A stretch of DNA of 64,000 nucleotides from an uncultured Paracoccaceae bacterium (GTDB lineage Bacteria > Pseudomonadota > Alphaproteobacteria > Rhodobacterales > Rhodobacteraceae): assembly GCA_947495295.1 (NCBI GenBank), contig CANLYJ010000002.1, positions 682,001 through 746,000 on the forward strand, read 5' to 3'. The stretch's first letter is position 1. Each line of letters starts with the position of its first letter. This document shows, in pieces, positions 46,312 through 54,215 of this stretch. Below the pieces are notes generated by a model. That model did no database searches. It saw only the letters and a program-made list of their open reading frames with translations, and had not been told where the DNA came from. A program made the position numbers and the translations under genes.

Positions 46312-46989
46312 ATGCTGCGTAAGATTCTTTTCCCTCTGATCCTTGGTATCGCCGGATGTGGCGTGTTGGTCAGCCTTGGCCTGTGGCAGGTTGACCGGCT
46401 GGCCTGGAAGGAAGCCATCCTGACGGATATCAACGTCCGGCTCGCGGCTACCCCCAAACAGCTGTCATTTGATGTCACAGAAGCTGCGGATGAATATAGC
46501 CGTGTCACCCTGACCGGCACGCCCACAGGTGCGGAGCTGCATGTGCTTGTGTCCGGCACGGCGGCGGGCACGGGCTATCGGGTGATCTCGGCGTTTGACA
46601 CGCCTGAGGGGCTGATCCTGCTGGATCAGGGTCTCTTGGCCCTGGACAATAAGGACGCTCCGCCCGTGACTGTACCGATGCAGATCACGGGCACCTTGCT
46701 TTGGCCGGATGATGTCAACAGCAACACGCCCGACCCGGATCTGGGCAAGAATATCTGGTTTGCCCGCGATATCGATGCCATGGCTGATGCTTTGCAGACG
46801 GCGCCCCTGCTGGTTGTGGCCAGTACCACAATTCCGCCAGACCCACGCCTGACCCCCCTGCCTGTCACCACCGCAAATATCAAGAATGACCATCTGGAAT
46901 ATGCCATCACATGGTTCTTGCTGGCCGTGGTCTGGGCGATTATGACCCTGTACCTGATTATCCGGACAACCCGGCCAAAGGACGCCTGA
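46312..46989 (+). CDS. SURF1-family cytochrome oxidase assembly factor
   Basis: A 225-residue protein. One membrane helix lies near the N-terminus (about 4-25, with GLWQVDRLAWKE after it) and a second near 200-218 (YAITWFLLAVVWAIMTLYLI). In between is the SURF1 intermembrane/periplasmic domain with RVTLTGTPTG, LILLDQGLL and ARDIDAMADAL. SURF1 assists heme A insertion into subunit I. Gene order ctaE-surf1-thrC is conserved in roseobacters. Confidence 0.9.
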   Translation: MLRKILFPLILGIAGCGVLVSLGLWQVDRLAWKEAILTDINVRLAATPKQLSFDVTEAADEYSRVTLTGTPTGAELHVLVSGTAAGTGYRVISAFDTPEGLILLDQGLLALDNKDAPPVTVPMQITGTLLWPDDVNSNTPDPDLGKNIWFARDIDAMADALQTAPLLVVASTTIPPDPRLTPLPVTTANIKNDHLEYAITWFLLAVVWAIMTLYLIIRTTRPKDA

Positions 46990-46993
46990 ACCG

Positions 46994-48376
46994 ATGCGCT
47001 ATATTTCGACCCGTGGCACAGCCCCCATATTGAGTTTTGAGGAAGCCATGTTGACCGGGCTCGCCCGTGACGGCGGGCTTTACGTGCCCGAAGATATCCC
47101 CACCCTGACCAATACGCAGATCGCCGCGATGGCGGGTAAATCCTATGAGGATATCGCCTATGACGTCATGCGCCCGTTTATTGGCGACACGTTCAGCGAT
47201 GGGCAGTTTCGCGAATTGATTGCCCGGGCTTATACCGGTTTCGGCCACGCCGCCCGTGCCCCATTGGTGCAGCTGGACAGCAACCATTTCCTGCTGGAAC
47301 TGTTCCACGGCCCCACATTGGCCTTCAAAGACTTTGCCATGCAATTGATCGGCCAGATGTTTCAGGCTGCGCTTAGCCGTTCTGGTGATCGGGTGACGAT
47401 TGTGGGGGCCACATCCGGCGACACGGGCTCTGCCGCGATCGAGGCGTTTCGGGGGCTGGATGCGGTGGATGTGTTTATCCTTTACCCGCATGGCCGGGTC
47501 AGCGAGGTGCAGCGCCGCCAGATGACCACCCCGACGGAAACGAACGTGCATGCGTTGGCTGTGGATGGTGATTTCGATGATTGCCAGGCGATGGTCAAAG
47601 ACATGTTCAACGATTTCACCTTCCGCGAAGAGGTGAAACTGGCCGGGGTGAATTCAATCAACTGGGGCAGGGTACTGGCGCAGGTGGTTTATTATTTTAC
47701 AGCCGCCGTGTCGCTGGGCGCGCCGCATCGGCAGGTCAGCTTTACCGTGCCAACCGGCAATTTCGGCGATATCTTTGCCGGCTATGTTGCCAAACAGATG
47801 GGCCTGCCGATTGCTGACCTGGTGGTTGCCACCAACCGCAATGACATTCTGCATCGCACATTGGAAACCGGTGCCTATACCAAGGAAGGGGTCACCCCAA
47901 CGATCAGCCCGTCCATGGATATCCAAGTCAGTTCCAATTTCGAACGCGCCTTGTTTGACGCTTACGGGCGGGACGGGGCGGCGGTGACCGGGCAGATGGA
48001 TGACCTGAAACAGGGTGGTTTTCAGATCAGTCAGGGCGCCTATCAGATGCTGAAGGACGCGTTCAAATCGGGCCGCGCATCCGAGGAAGAGACGCAGGCC
48101 GCGATCAAATCCTACCGCGCCAAACATGGTGAGCTGTTATGCCCGCACACGGCCGTAGGGGTGCATGTGGCCGAGGCGCATCTGGGCACGACCCCTATGG
48201 TCACGCTCGCCACGGCCCACCCCGCGAAATTCCCCGATGCCGTGAAAGCGGCTTCTGGCGTCGCGGCCCCCCTTCCCCCGCGCATGGCGGACCTGTATGA
48301 CCGACCAGAGCGCGTGACGCGCGTAGCAGGGGAATTGGCTGCCATTCAGGCTGTCATCAGGGAACGGATCACATAA
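46994..48376 (+). CDS. thrC: Threonine synthase
   Basis: A 460-residue PLP enzyme converting O-phosphohomoserine to threonine. The PLP lysine is in FHGPTLAFKDFAMQLIG (about residues 98-114). GATSGDTGSAAIEAF binds the cofactor phosphate. VPTGNFGDIFAGYVAKQMGLP is a further family motif. Length fits the long, proteobacterial type. It begins 5 nt after surf1, and the M16 peptidase TTG start follows its stop directly. Confidence 0.96.
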   Translation: MRYISTRGTAPILSFEEAMLTGLARDGGLYVPEDIPTLTNTQIAAMAGKSYEDIAYDVMRPFIGDTFSDGQFRELIARAYTGFGHAARAPLVQLDSNHFLLELFHGPTLAFKDFAMQLIGQMFQAALSRSGDRVTIVGATSGDTGSAAIEAFRGLDAVDVFILYPHGRVSEVQRRQMTTPTETNVHALAVDGDFDDCQAMVKDMFNDFTFREEVKLAGVNSINWGRVLAQVVYYFTAAVSLGAPHRQVSFTVPTGNFGDIFAGYVAKQMGLPIADLVVATNRNDILHRTLETGAYTKEGVTPTISPSMDIQVSSNFERALFDAYGRDGAAVTGQMDDLKQGGFQISQGAYQMLKDAFKSGRASEEETQAAIKSYRAKHGELLCPHTAVGVHVAEAHLGTTPMVTLATAHPAKFPDAVKAASGVAAPLPPRMADLYDRPERVTRVAGELAAIQAVIRERIT

Positions 48377-49645
48377 TTGACGATTGAACTACACACGCTG
48401 TCCAACGGGTTTCGGATTGTTACCGAACATATGCCCGGGCTGAAATCATCCAGTATCGGGATCTGGGTACAGGCCGGCGGGCGGCACGAACGGGTTGAAC
48501 AGAACGGGATCGCCCATTTCCTGGAACATATGGCGTTCAAGGGGACCAAGACGCGGTCAGCCTTGCAAATCGCCGAAAGCATCGAAGATGTGGGCGGCTA
48601 TATCAACGCCTATACCAGCCGCGAAATGACCGCTTATTACGCCCGCGTGCTGGAAGACGACGTCGCATTGGGCCTTGATGTGATCGCGGATATCCTGCTG
48701 AACCCGGTTTTTGACCCTGCCGAGATTGAGGTCGAACGCGGCGTGATCCTGCAGGAGATCGGTCAGGCGCTGGATACGCCCGACGATATCATCTTCGATT
48801 GGCTGCAAGAGGTGGCTTATCCCGATCAGGCGCTGGGCCGCACGATCCTTGGCCCGACAGAGCGGGTCAGCGCGTTTTCCCGCGATGATCTGCAAGGCTT
48901 TGTGGGGGAGCATTATGGCCCCAACCAGATGATCCTTGCCGCCGCCGGTGCGGTGGATCACGCCGAGATTGTGAAACAGGCAGAGGCGTTGTTCGGCCAT
49001 TTGCCCGCCGTCGCCCGCGCGCCCGAACTGATGCAAGTGGCCAGTTTTGGCGGTGGCGAACGGCGCGAGAACAAGGCGCTGGAGCAGGTGCATTTTGCAC
49101 TGGCGCTGGAAGGGCCGACTTATCGTGATCCCGCGATCTATACGGCCCAGATCTATGCCAGCGTCATGGGCGGGGGCATGTCGTCGCGCCTGTTTCAGGA
49201 AGTGCGCGAAAACCGTGGGCTGTGCTATGCGATCTTTGCGCAGGCCGGGGCCTATGAAGATACCGGGCTGACCACGATCTATGCAGGTACCAGTGCTGAA
49301 CAGATCGGACAATTGGCCAATATCACCATCGATGAGATGAAGCGGGCAGGCGATGATATGACCGCCGAAGAAGTCGCCCGTGCGCGTGCCCAGATGAAGG
49401 CGGGTCTGCTGATGGGGCTGGAAAGCCCGTCAAACCGCGCCGAGCGTCTGGCGCGGCTTTTGTCGATCTGGGACCGGATTCCAACCATTGACGAAACGGT
49501 TGAACGTATCGACGCGGTGACCACGGGTGATGTCAAAGCCTTTGCCAGACAAATGGCCGGGCAGGCGGGGACGGCCATGGCGCTTTATGGTCCGGCAGAG
49601 GCGGCACCGACGCTGGATGCGTTAAAGGCCCGGCTTGCTGCCTGA
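48377..49645 (+). CDS. M16-family zinc peptidase
   Basis: A 422-residue insulinase/mitochondrial-processing-peptidase relative. The inverted zinc motif HFLEHMAFKGT (HxxEH) is at about residues 51-61. ENRGLCYAIFAQAGAYEDTG is the family's C-terminal substrate region. The start codon is TTG immediately after the thrC TAA, preceded by CAGGGAACGG about 12 bases upstream; no better in-frame ATG exists before the zinc motif. Roles in processing exported peptides are only inferred. It is coupled to the next GNAT gene by a TGATG overlap. Confidence 0.93.
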   Translation: MTIELHTLSNGFRIVTEHMPGLKSSSIGIWVQAGGRHERVEQNGIAHFLEHMAFKGTKTRSALQIAESIEDVGGYINAYTSREMTAYYARVLEDDVALGLDVIADILLNPVFDPAEIEVERGVILQEIGQALDTPDDIIFDWLQEVAYPDQALGRTILGPTERVSAFSRDDLQGFVGEHYGPNQMILAAAGAVDHAEIVKQAEALFGHLPAVARAPELMQVASFGGGERRENKALEQVHFALALEGPTYRDPAIYTAQIYASVMGGGMSSRLFQEVRENRGLCYAIFAQAGAYEDTGLTTIYAGTSAEQIGQLANITIDEMKRAGDDMTAEEVARARAQMKAGLLMGLESPSNRAERLARLLSIWDRIPTIDETVERIDAVTTGDVKAFARQMAGQAGTAMALYGPAEAAPTLDALKARLAA

Positions 49646-50229
49646 TGCTGGGGACCAAAAAGAAGGTCCGCATCGAAACCGAGCGGTTGACGCTGCGCCC
49701 GCCGATCCATGGGGATTTCCGGGCCTGGACAGCGTTGCGCCGTGACAGCGAAAGCTTTCTCAAACAATGGGAGCCGACCTGGGCCTCTGATCATCTGACC
49801 CGCAAGGCCTTTACCAACCGGGTCTATTGGGCGCAGCGGTCCATCGCCAATGGGACGGCGGTGCCGCTCTTCTTGTTGCGGCGGTCCGATGACACGCTGC
49901 TTGGTGCCATCACGCTGGACAATATCCGGCGTGGCCCGGCGCAGGCGGGCACAACAGGCTATTGGATCGGCGCACCCTTTGCCCGGCAAGGCTACATGAA
50001 AGAGGCGATAGAGGCCGTCGTCCATCATGCCTTTACCGTGCTGGATATCAGCCGGATGGAAGCCGGGTGCCTGCCGGAAAACGATGCCTCGCGCCGCTTG
50101 CTGGAGAAATGCGGCTATAAATACGAGGGCGTTGCGCAAAGCTATCTGCAGATCAACGGGCGTTGGCGGAACCATGTGCTTTATGCCAATCTGCGCCATG
50201 ACCGGCGTGGCAAAACGGATGTGGGGTAG
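49645..50229 (+). CDS. RimJ/RimL-type GNAT acetyltransferase
   Basis: A 194-residue GNAT protein with RIETERLTLRPPIHGDFRAWTALRRDS at the start, GTTGYWIGAPFARQGYMKEAIEAVVHHAF (acetyl-CoA loop RQGYMKEA) and ENDASRRLLEKCGYKYEGVAQSYL. This is the RimJ/RimL subfamily that acetylates ribosomal protein N-termini or antibiotics. It overlaps the M16 peptidase stop by one base. Target unknown. Confidence 0.88.
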   Translation: MLGTKKKVRIETERLTLRPPIHGDFRAWTALRRDSESFLKQWEPTWASDHLTRKAFTNRVYWAQRSIANGTAVPLFLLRRSDDTLLGAITLDNIRRGPAQAGTTGYWIGAPFARQGYMKEAIEAVVHHAFTVLDISRMEAGCLPENDASRRLLEKCGYKYEGVAQSYLQINGRWRNHVLYANLRHDRRGKTDVG

Positions 50230-50233
50230 CGGA

Positions 50234-50923
50234 ATGATCCGCATGGCGGGCCTGCCATGGGTCTGTCTGATCTTTCCGCATGCCCTGTGGGCCGACAATC
50301 CAATACTGCGCCTTGGTGTCGAAAGGTCTGACGCCCAAGACGCGGCACTGGCCTATCCAGATGAAGCCACTTGGCGCTGCGACCCACCTTTCACGCCAGC
50401 AACACTGTCGGCCCGCCAGCCGCTGATCGCCAATTGGGTCGACGAACGGTTTTTCCCTGATGCTGCAGCGCAGGCCAGAAATATCGTCGTCCGCCGTGCA
50501 AATCAGGCGGAGACTCAAACACAGAGACGTCAGTTTGAGCGCGAAGCCTTGCATCGATCTGAGGTCGACTTGCAATTGAATGTGTTTTTTCAACTCTGCG
50601 ATTACGAAGGCTTTATCGATATCATCGCGGTTGATTATGAATTGCTTGGACAGATTGGTGATTTGCCCGTCGCACTGTCCGGCACCAGAACACCTGAAGA
50701 TGCAAATGATCTTCAAATCACCTATGTCGGGCAAAAGTGGGATCGGCAGGACGACACGTTTTCGGCGCGCTATTCCTATTTGGGAAACACGGTTGGCCAA
50801 ATGAATATATCATTGGGTTTGCATGAGAATGGGTTTGTCGAAACCATTGATGGTGGTTTGTTGGATGCTGATATCACCATGTTCGATATGACAATCAATG
50901 TTCAAAAAGGGGCTTATGATTGA
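50234..50923 (+). CDS. Exported protein of unknown function, member 1 of a pair
   Basis: A 229-residue protein counted from ATG 50234. The signal peptide at about 1-19 ends HALWADN. The mature part contains a Cys in WRCDPPF and one in FFQLCDYEGFIDII, repeated acidic/aromatic blocks and no recognised catalytic motif. The track's 50027 start runs through the GNAT gene. Its DNA is markedly more A/T-rich than the flanking genes. Its stop overlaps the next gene as TGATG, so the pair is co-translated. I do not recognise the family. Confidence 0.68.
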   Translation: MIRMAGLPWVCLIFPHALWADNPILRLGVERSDAQDAALAYPDEATWRCDPPFTPATLSARQPLIANWVDERFFPDAAAQARNIVVRRANQAETQTQRRQFEREALHRSEVDLQLNVFFQLCDYEGFIDIIAVDYELLGQIGDLPVALSGTRTPEDANDLQITYVGQKWDRQDDTFSARYSYLGNTVGQMNISLGLHENGFVETIDGGLLDADITMFDMTINVQKGAYD

Positions 50924-51585
50924 TGGGTGCCCGCCATGCCATCTTTGCCCGTGTGCTAGGCGCTGCATTGCTGCTTCATCCCACTGACGTTCTTGCGCAA
51001 GAACCCAGTGGGATGTTGAACATTTCCTTTGATGCAGAAGCGACGATGCGACCAGCAACGGGCAATGACATAACCTGCCCTGCAAGTTTCGCACCCGCCT
51101 TGATCCAGGTGATTACGACTCCAGAAACTGACATGCGTGGTACGGTTCATCAAACCGGCCCGGTGGTCCGTCGTGGTGTTATGACGGAAAGAACGGCCAC
51201 CACACCCGCGTTTCAAAGCCGGGTTGCGATTGAAGTTACCGGATGCAGTCTGAAACGTCATTTTCTGCCGGTGTCCGGGCAGATCACCGTTGAAATTGAT
51301 AAAGGCGGGTCCGCAGCCTATCGTCAGGTCTTTATGACTGAAACTATCCCAACCACACGGAGCTTTAGGACTGATTATCATGCTGTCCTGATGGGGCCGG
51401 AACGGGCCTTCGGCGTCACTTATTACGCCGATCCGCTGCTATCAGCGACGCAGAACGCGGTGGGTGTGTTGCGCATTTGGCTATCGCAAAGCTGCGACAC
51501 GGGCGATATATGCATAGATGTCGGAACCTGTGAATATGGCGTTGGAACTGTGGCGGCCCGGCTTGTCATTGCGGATGCGGGGTAG
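50923..51585 (+). CDS. Exported protein of unknown function, member 2 of a pair
   Basis: A 220-residue protein with a signal peptide ending DVLAQ (about residue 26). Four or more cysteines are visible (ITCPASF, VTGCSLK, SQSCDTGDICIDVGTCEYG), suggesting disulfides in the periplasm or outside the cell. Its start overlaps the end of the upstream exported protein. It is followed by two strong palindromes. No family was recognised; together they resemble a small acquired secreted-protein module. Confidence 0.68.
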   Translation: MGARHAIFARVLGAALLLHPTDVLAQEPSGMLNISFDAEATMRPATGNDITCPASFAPALIQVITTPETDMRGTVHQTGPVVRRGVMTERTATTPAFQSRVAIEVTGCSLKRHFLPVSGQITVEIDKGGSAAYRQVFMTETIPTTRSFRTDYHAVLMGPERAFGVTYYADPLLSATQNAVGVLRIWLSQSCDTGDICIDVGTCEYGVGTVAARLVIADAG

Positions 51586-51610
51586 AAAAATCTTCGTTAC
51601 GAAGATTTTT
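51586..51610. terminator. Bidirectional terminator after the exported-protein pair
   Basis: AAAAATCTTCG, TTA and CGAAGATTTTT form a perfect 11-bp stem directly after the TAG stop. It ends in T5 on one strand and, read on the other strand, also ends in T5, so it can stop transcription from both sides. Confidence 0.8.
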
Positions 51611-51618
51611 CCCGTCAC

Positions 51619-51640
51619 CAGATTTTTAGCTAAAAATCTG
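51619..51640. repeat. 22-bp perfect palindrome between convergent genes
   Basis: CAGATTTTTAGCTAAAAATCTG is uninterrupted. It lies between the terminator and the end of the minus-strand DUF gene and may be a second terminator for that gene or a binding site. Confidence 0.6.
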
Positions 51641-51641
51641 T

Positions 51642-52058
51642 CTACTTCGCGCGCAGCCGATTGTTGCGCGCATTGTGTTCCAACTCTACCAGCCCCAGCA
51701 TTTCCAGCACGGGCGAGACGTAGTTGGCGAACCGACCCCGATAGCCTTTGCGCAGCCCGTAATAACCGCCGACCGGGTTATCGTCGCTGCGCGCCCAATG
51801 TTCCAGCGTGCCTTCCTTGACCGGTTTGCCTTCGTCCGCGTTGCCCAGTGGCATCCAGTCGCCATGGGCTTTCAGCATGGCATGGGCATCCTCAATGGCG
51901 CGCAGTTGGTAGGATAGTCGCGTCTTGCCCACCTGTACGACCAGTGCAGGCGGGTCAGCTGCCTCATCCTTCCAGACCTCAAAATCAGAGCTTTGTGGCG
52001 GTGTTTTCAGGATCCACGGGTCGCCTGCGACCCCCATCCCAAATGTGACGCGGTTCAT
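51642..52058 (-). CDS. Conserved protein of unknown function paired with SRPBCC protein
   Basis: A 138-residue protein. Visible blocks are FGMGVAGDPWILKTPP, VQVGKTRLSYQLRAIEDAHAMLKAHGDWMPLGNADE and NPVGGYYGLRKGYRGRFANYVSPVLEMLGLVELEHNARNNR. There is no signal peptide or membrane segment. The ATGA overlap with the SRPBCC gene indicates one operon. I do not assign a family beyond conserved hypothetical. Confidence 0.72.
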   Translation of the reverse strand: MNRVTFGMGVAGDPWILKTPPQSSDFEVWKDEAADPPALVVQVGKTRLSYQLRAIEDAHAMLKAHGDWMPLGNADEGKPVKEGTLEHWARSDDNPVGGYYGLRKGYRGRFANYVSPVLEMLGLVELEHNARNNRLRAK

Positions 52059-52477
52059 GCTGTGCCCTCCGCCGCTGCTTTCAGCGCGTCTGCAAATTTC
52101 TCATAGCTTGGTTGCAGGTCCGGAATGAACCGCGTGATCAGACCTTTGAGCGGGCCGGTATATGTTTCCTGCATCTGGAACCGCGTGCCGCTCCCCGCCG
52201 CTGTCAGGATGAATTGCCGGTTGCCCAGAAACAACCCAAGCGGCATGCCGCCATGCCATTCCATGCGCTTTTCAGGGTCAAACACAGCCACTTTGATCGG
52301 AAAAGACCTATTGGGGTCCACCTCGGACCACAGTTTGAAGGACTGGCCGGGCGCGATTTGCCCGTCGATCTTGATGATGCTGAACGTCCCGTCTGACAGT
52401 TTTTCTGCGTTGGTCAGAATAGACCAGACTTTACCGGGCGCAGCCGCGATATCGCGGGTGACGTGATAGGGTGTCAT
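52055..52477 (-). CDS. SRPBCC (START-like) family protein
   Basis: A 140-residue protein. YHVTRDIAAAPGKVWSILTNAEKLSDGTF is the typical strand-helix opening of the polyketide-cyclase/AHSA1-like fold. The remainder (FKLWSEVDPNRSFPIKVAVFDPEKRMEWHG, LTAAGSGTRFQMQETYTGPL) builds the ligand-binding cup. ATG 52477 has AAGGAGC upstream; the track start at 52513 lies in the operator region. It is divergent from a TTG-started HTH regulator with a palindrome between. Ligand unknown. Confidence 0.82.
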   Translation of the reverse strand: MTPYHVTRDIAAAPGKVWSILTNAEKLSDGTFSIIKIDGQIAPGQSFKLWSEVDPNRSFPIKVAVFDPEKRMEWHGGMPLGLFLGNRQFILTAAGSGTRFQMQETYTGPLKGLITRFIPDLQPSYEKFADALKAAAEGTA

Positions 52478-52520
52478 GAAAGCTCCTTGTCTTGACACGG
52501 CCCGGCTTAGCAACCTTTAT

Positions 52521-52537
52521 ATGACATCTTATGTCAT
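52521..52537. promoter_or_regulatory. 17-bp palindromic operator candidate
   Basis: ATGACAT-CTT-ATGTCAT is a perfect 7-bp inverted repeat with a 3-bp centre. It lies between the divergent SRPBCC gene (start at 52477) and the HTH/WYL-type regulator (start at 52553). This is the expected site of an autoregulating dimer. Confidence 0.7.
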
Positions 52538-52552
52538 GTTTGAGAGAGTGTT

Positions 52553-53164
52553 TTGCGCGCATCCCGTCTTTTGCAAATTTTGCTATTGCTCCAGAACCGC
52601 GGCCGGTTGACCTCTGCCCAGTTGGCGGCAGAGCTAGAGGTGACCCCCCGCACCATTCTGCGTGATGTGGATGCGATGACAGAGGCGGGTTTGCCGATCA
52701 TCGTGTTTCAAGGCAATCAAGGCGGGATCGAGCTGGGTTTCAATTACCGCACCCGGCTGACCGGTCTGGATCAGGACGAGGCAGAGGCCTTGGGTGTCAT
52801 CCTTGCCACACGCAATCCGGCACTCGCGGCTTTGGGGATGGGCCCGGCGGCGCGGCGGGCGCAGGCCAAGCTGGTTGAGAGCTTTCCCGATGAGGTGCGT
52901 GCCACTGTGCAGCATGCAATGGATCAGTTTGCGGTTGAGATGCCAGAACCTGCCGATGACCCGCGTGTGCCTGCTTTTGCCGATGCGGTGCGCGGGGGCC
53001 GGATTGTGCGGATCAATGCCAGCAGGCCGGATGCGCGGGTGGTGCATCCGGTGGCGATGCGCTTGGCGGGGGACCGTTGGTTTGTGACGGATGCGCGGAG
53101 CGGGCAGGAGTTCGCGCTGGCAGAGAGCGGCGATATCAATATCTCAGCGCATCGGTTTGCGTGA
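52553..53164 (+). CDS. YafY-type HTH transcriptional regulator
   Basis: A 203-residue regulator. The N-terminal winged HTH reads RASRLLQILLLLQNRGRLTSAQLAAELEVTPRTILRDVDAMTEAGLPI (HTH_11/DeoR-like). The middle region (about 72-110) resembles the WYL-family lead. The protein is shorter than full-length YafY (about 310 residues) and lacks a clear WYL core, so it may use another ligand domain. The start is TTG 52553; no ATG gives an intact HTH. It is likely self-regulated through the ATGACAT palindrome. Confidence 0.8.
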   Translation: MRASRLLQILLLLQNRGRLTSAQLAAELEVTPRTILRDVDAMTEAGLPIIVFQGNQGGIELGFNYRTRLTGLDQDEAEALGVILATRNPALAALGMGPAARRAQAKLVESFPDEVRATVQHAMDQFAVEMPEPADDPRVPAFADAVRGGRIVRINASRPDARVVHPVAMRLAGDRWFVTDARSGQEFALAESGDINISAHRFA

Positions 53165-53173
53165 TGTCCCGCC

Positions 53174-53226
53174 CCCGGCGGCAACGCCGGGCAGCGCCTG
53201 ACCTTCCCGCCGGGAAGGCGCTGCCC
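53174..53226. terminator. Nested hairpins between convergent genes
   Basis: CCCGGCG/CGCCGGG (53174-53191) overlaps an 11-bp-class stem GGGCAGCGCC/GGCGCTGCCC (53189-53226), which contains CCTTCCCG-C-CGGGAAGG. The forms are partly exclusive. They lie between the regulator stop (53164) and the SnoaL stop (53227), with no T-run. They may act as a bidirectional transcription barrier. Confidence 0.6.
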
Positions 53227-54213
53227 TCAGCCTTTTAACCGTTCCAGCACATCCAGCCCCTGCATCGCCAGAAAATGCAGGATGTCGATGAAAATCCAGT
53301 TCTCGGCCAGCTTGTCACCATCCCGGCGGTACATATCAACCACCCGCATCTCTGCCGGTTCCCCGGCGGGCATGCCCAGATAGCCACCGGCATTGGTGAC
53401 CGTCAGATTGGCCCAGCCAAAGAAGCCCCCGAAATTACCTTCGGCCATCCGGCAGATATGGCCATTATAAACCCGGTCCTTGATCTGGGTGCGGAACGGC
53501 CCCTGATGCTGTGCGATGTAACGGTCGATCGTGTAGGTCGCCCCGATCCCCTCTGGCCCCCACCAGATCATGTCGTCATGCCAACACTGCGCCAGTTCCT
53601 CTTGCGGGGTGCTGTATTTCTGATGGGCGTTGATATCGCCGATCATGGTGTTGATCAGGGCGAGCGTCTTGTCACCCATCGCCGGGTCCGCATCATCAAA
53701 CAGCAACCCGTCATGGGTGGCAGGGCCGGGCTGGACCAGATGCATGCCGGTTTGCGGGGGCAGGGGGTATTGGCCCGCCTGCCGCATCAGGTGGATCAGA
53801 TCGCAGAACAGGGCGGTTTCGACAATCTTGCCATCCACGACCTTGTTGAATTCGGCATAGCGCAGCATCGCGATGCGGCGGTTCGGTTTGATCCCAAGGA
53901 ATTGCGCATCAAACAGGCCCATCAGATGGCCCATGGAGATCACCCAGACTGACTGAAATCCGTCGATTTCATTCTTGCCTGCGATAAAGATATCCTGCCG
54001 CCGCTGCACCGGCGACATGGCGGACAAGAAGGGTGACCAAAAACTGTCGGCCACCGCCTGCGCGCCGTGTTGTTCGTAAAACGGGTGCATGCCGCGCCAG
54101 TGCCAGTCGGGGCTGGTGCGTTCGGCCAGAACCGCCGCCACATTATCAGGCGTGGCCTTGGCCAGCGCATCGTAATGGGCGCGCACCAGCGCCTTTTCAG
54201 CTTGGAAACTCAT
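53227..54213 (-). CDS. Double SnoaL/NTF2-fold protein (paralogue A)
   Basis: A 328-residue protein with two NTF2-like halves. The first half (about 1-150) contains YEQHGAQAVADSFWSPFL and FCDLIHLMRQAGQYPLP. The second (about 160-328) contains ECWHDDMIWWGPEGIGATYTIDRYIAQHQGPFR and ENWIFIDILHFLAMQGLDVLERLKG. It resembles the protein at 60739 across both halves (WHDDMIWWGP versus [18 protein letters not shown] versus ENWVFVDI). SnoaL folds catalyse isomerisation, cyclisation or aldol steps, but no activity is shown. It is the last gene of the transporter operon. Confidence 0.85.
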   Translation of the reverse strand: MSFQAEKALVRAHYDALAKATPDNVAAVLAERTSPDWHWRGMHPFYEQHGAQAVADSFWSPFLSAMSPVQRRQDIFIAGKNEIDGFQSVWVISMGHLMGLFDAQFLGIKPNRRIAMLRYAEFNKVVDGKIVETALFCDLIHLMRQAGQYPLPPQTGMHLVQPGPATHDGLLFDDADPAMGDKTLALINTMIGDINAHQKYSTPQEELAQCWHDDMIWWGPEGIGATYTIDRYIAQHQGPFRTQIKDRVYNGHICRMAEGNFGGFFGWANLTVTNAGGYLGMPAGEPAEMRVVDMYRRDGDKLAENWIFIDILHFLAMQGLDVLERLKG

Positions 54214-54215
54214 GC

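Noticed and set aside
53275-53952. 225-codon ORF opposite the double-SnoaL gene
   Set aside because: The minus-strand SnoaL frame has clear family motifs; this frame shows none.
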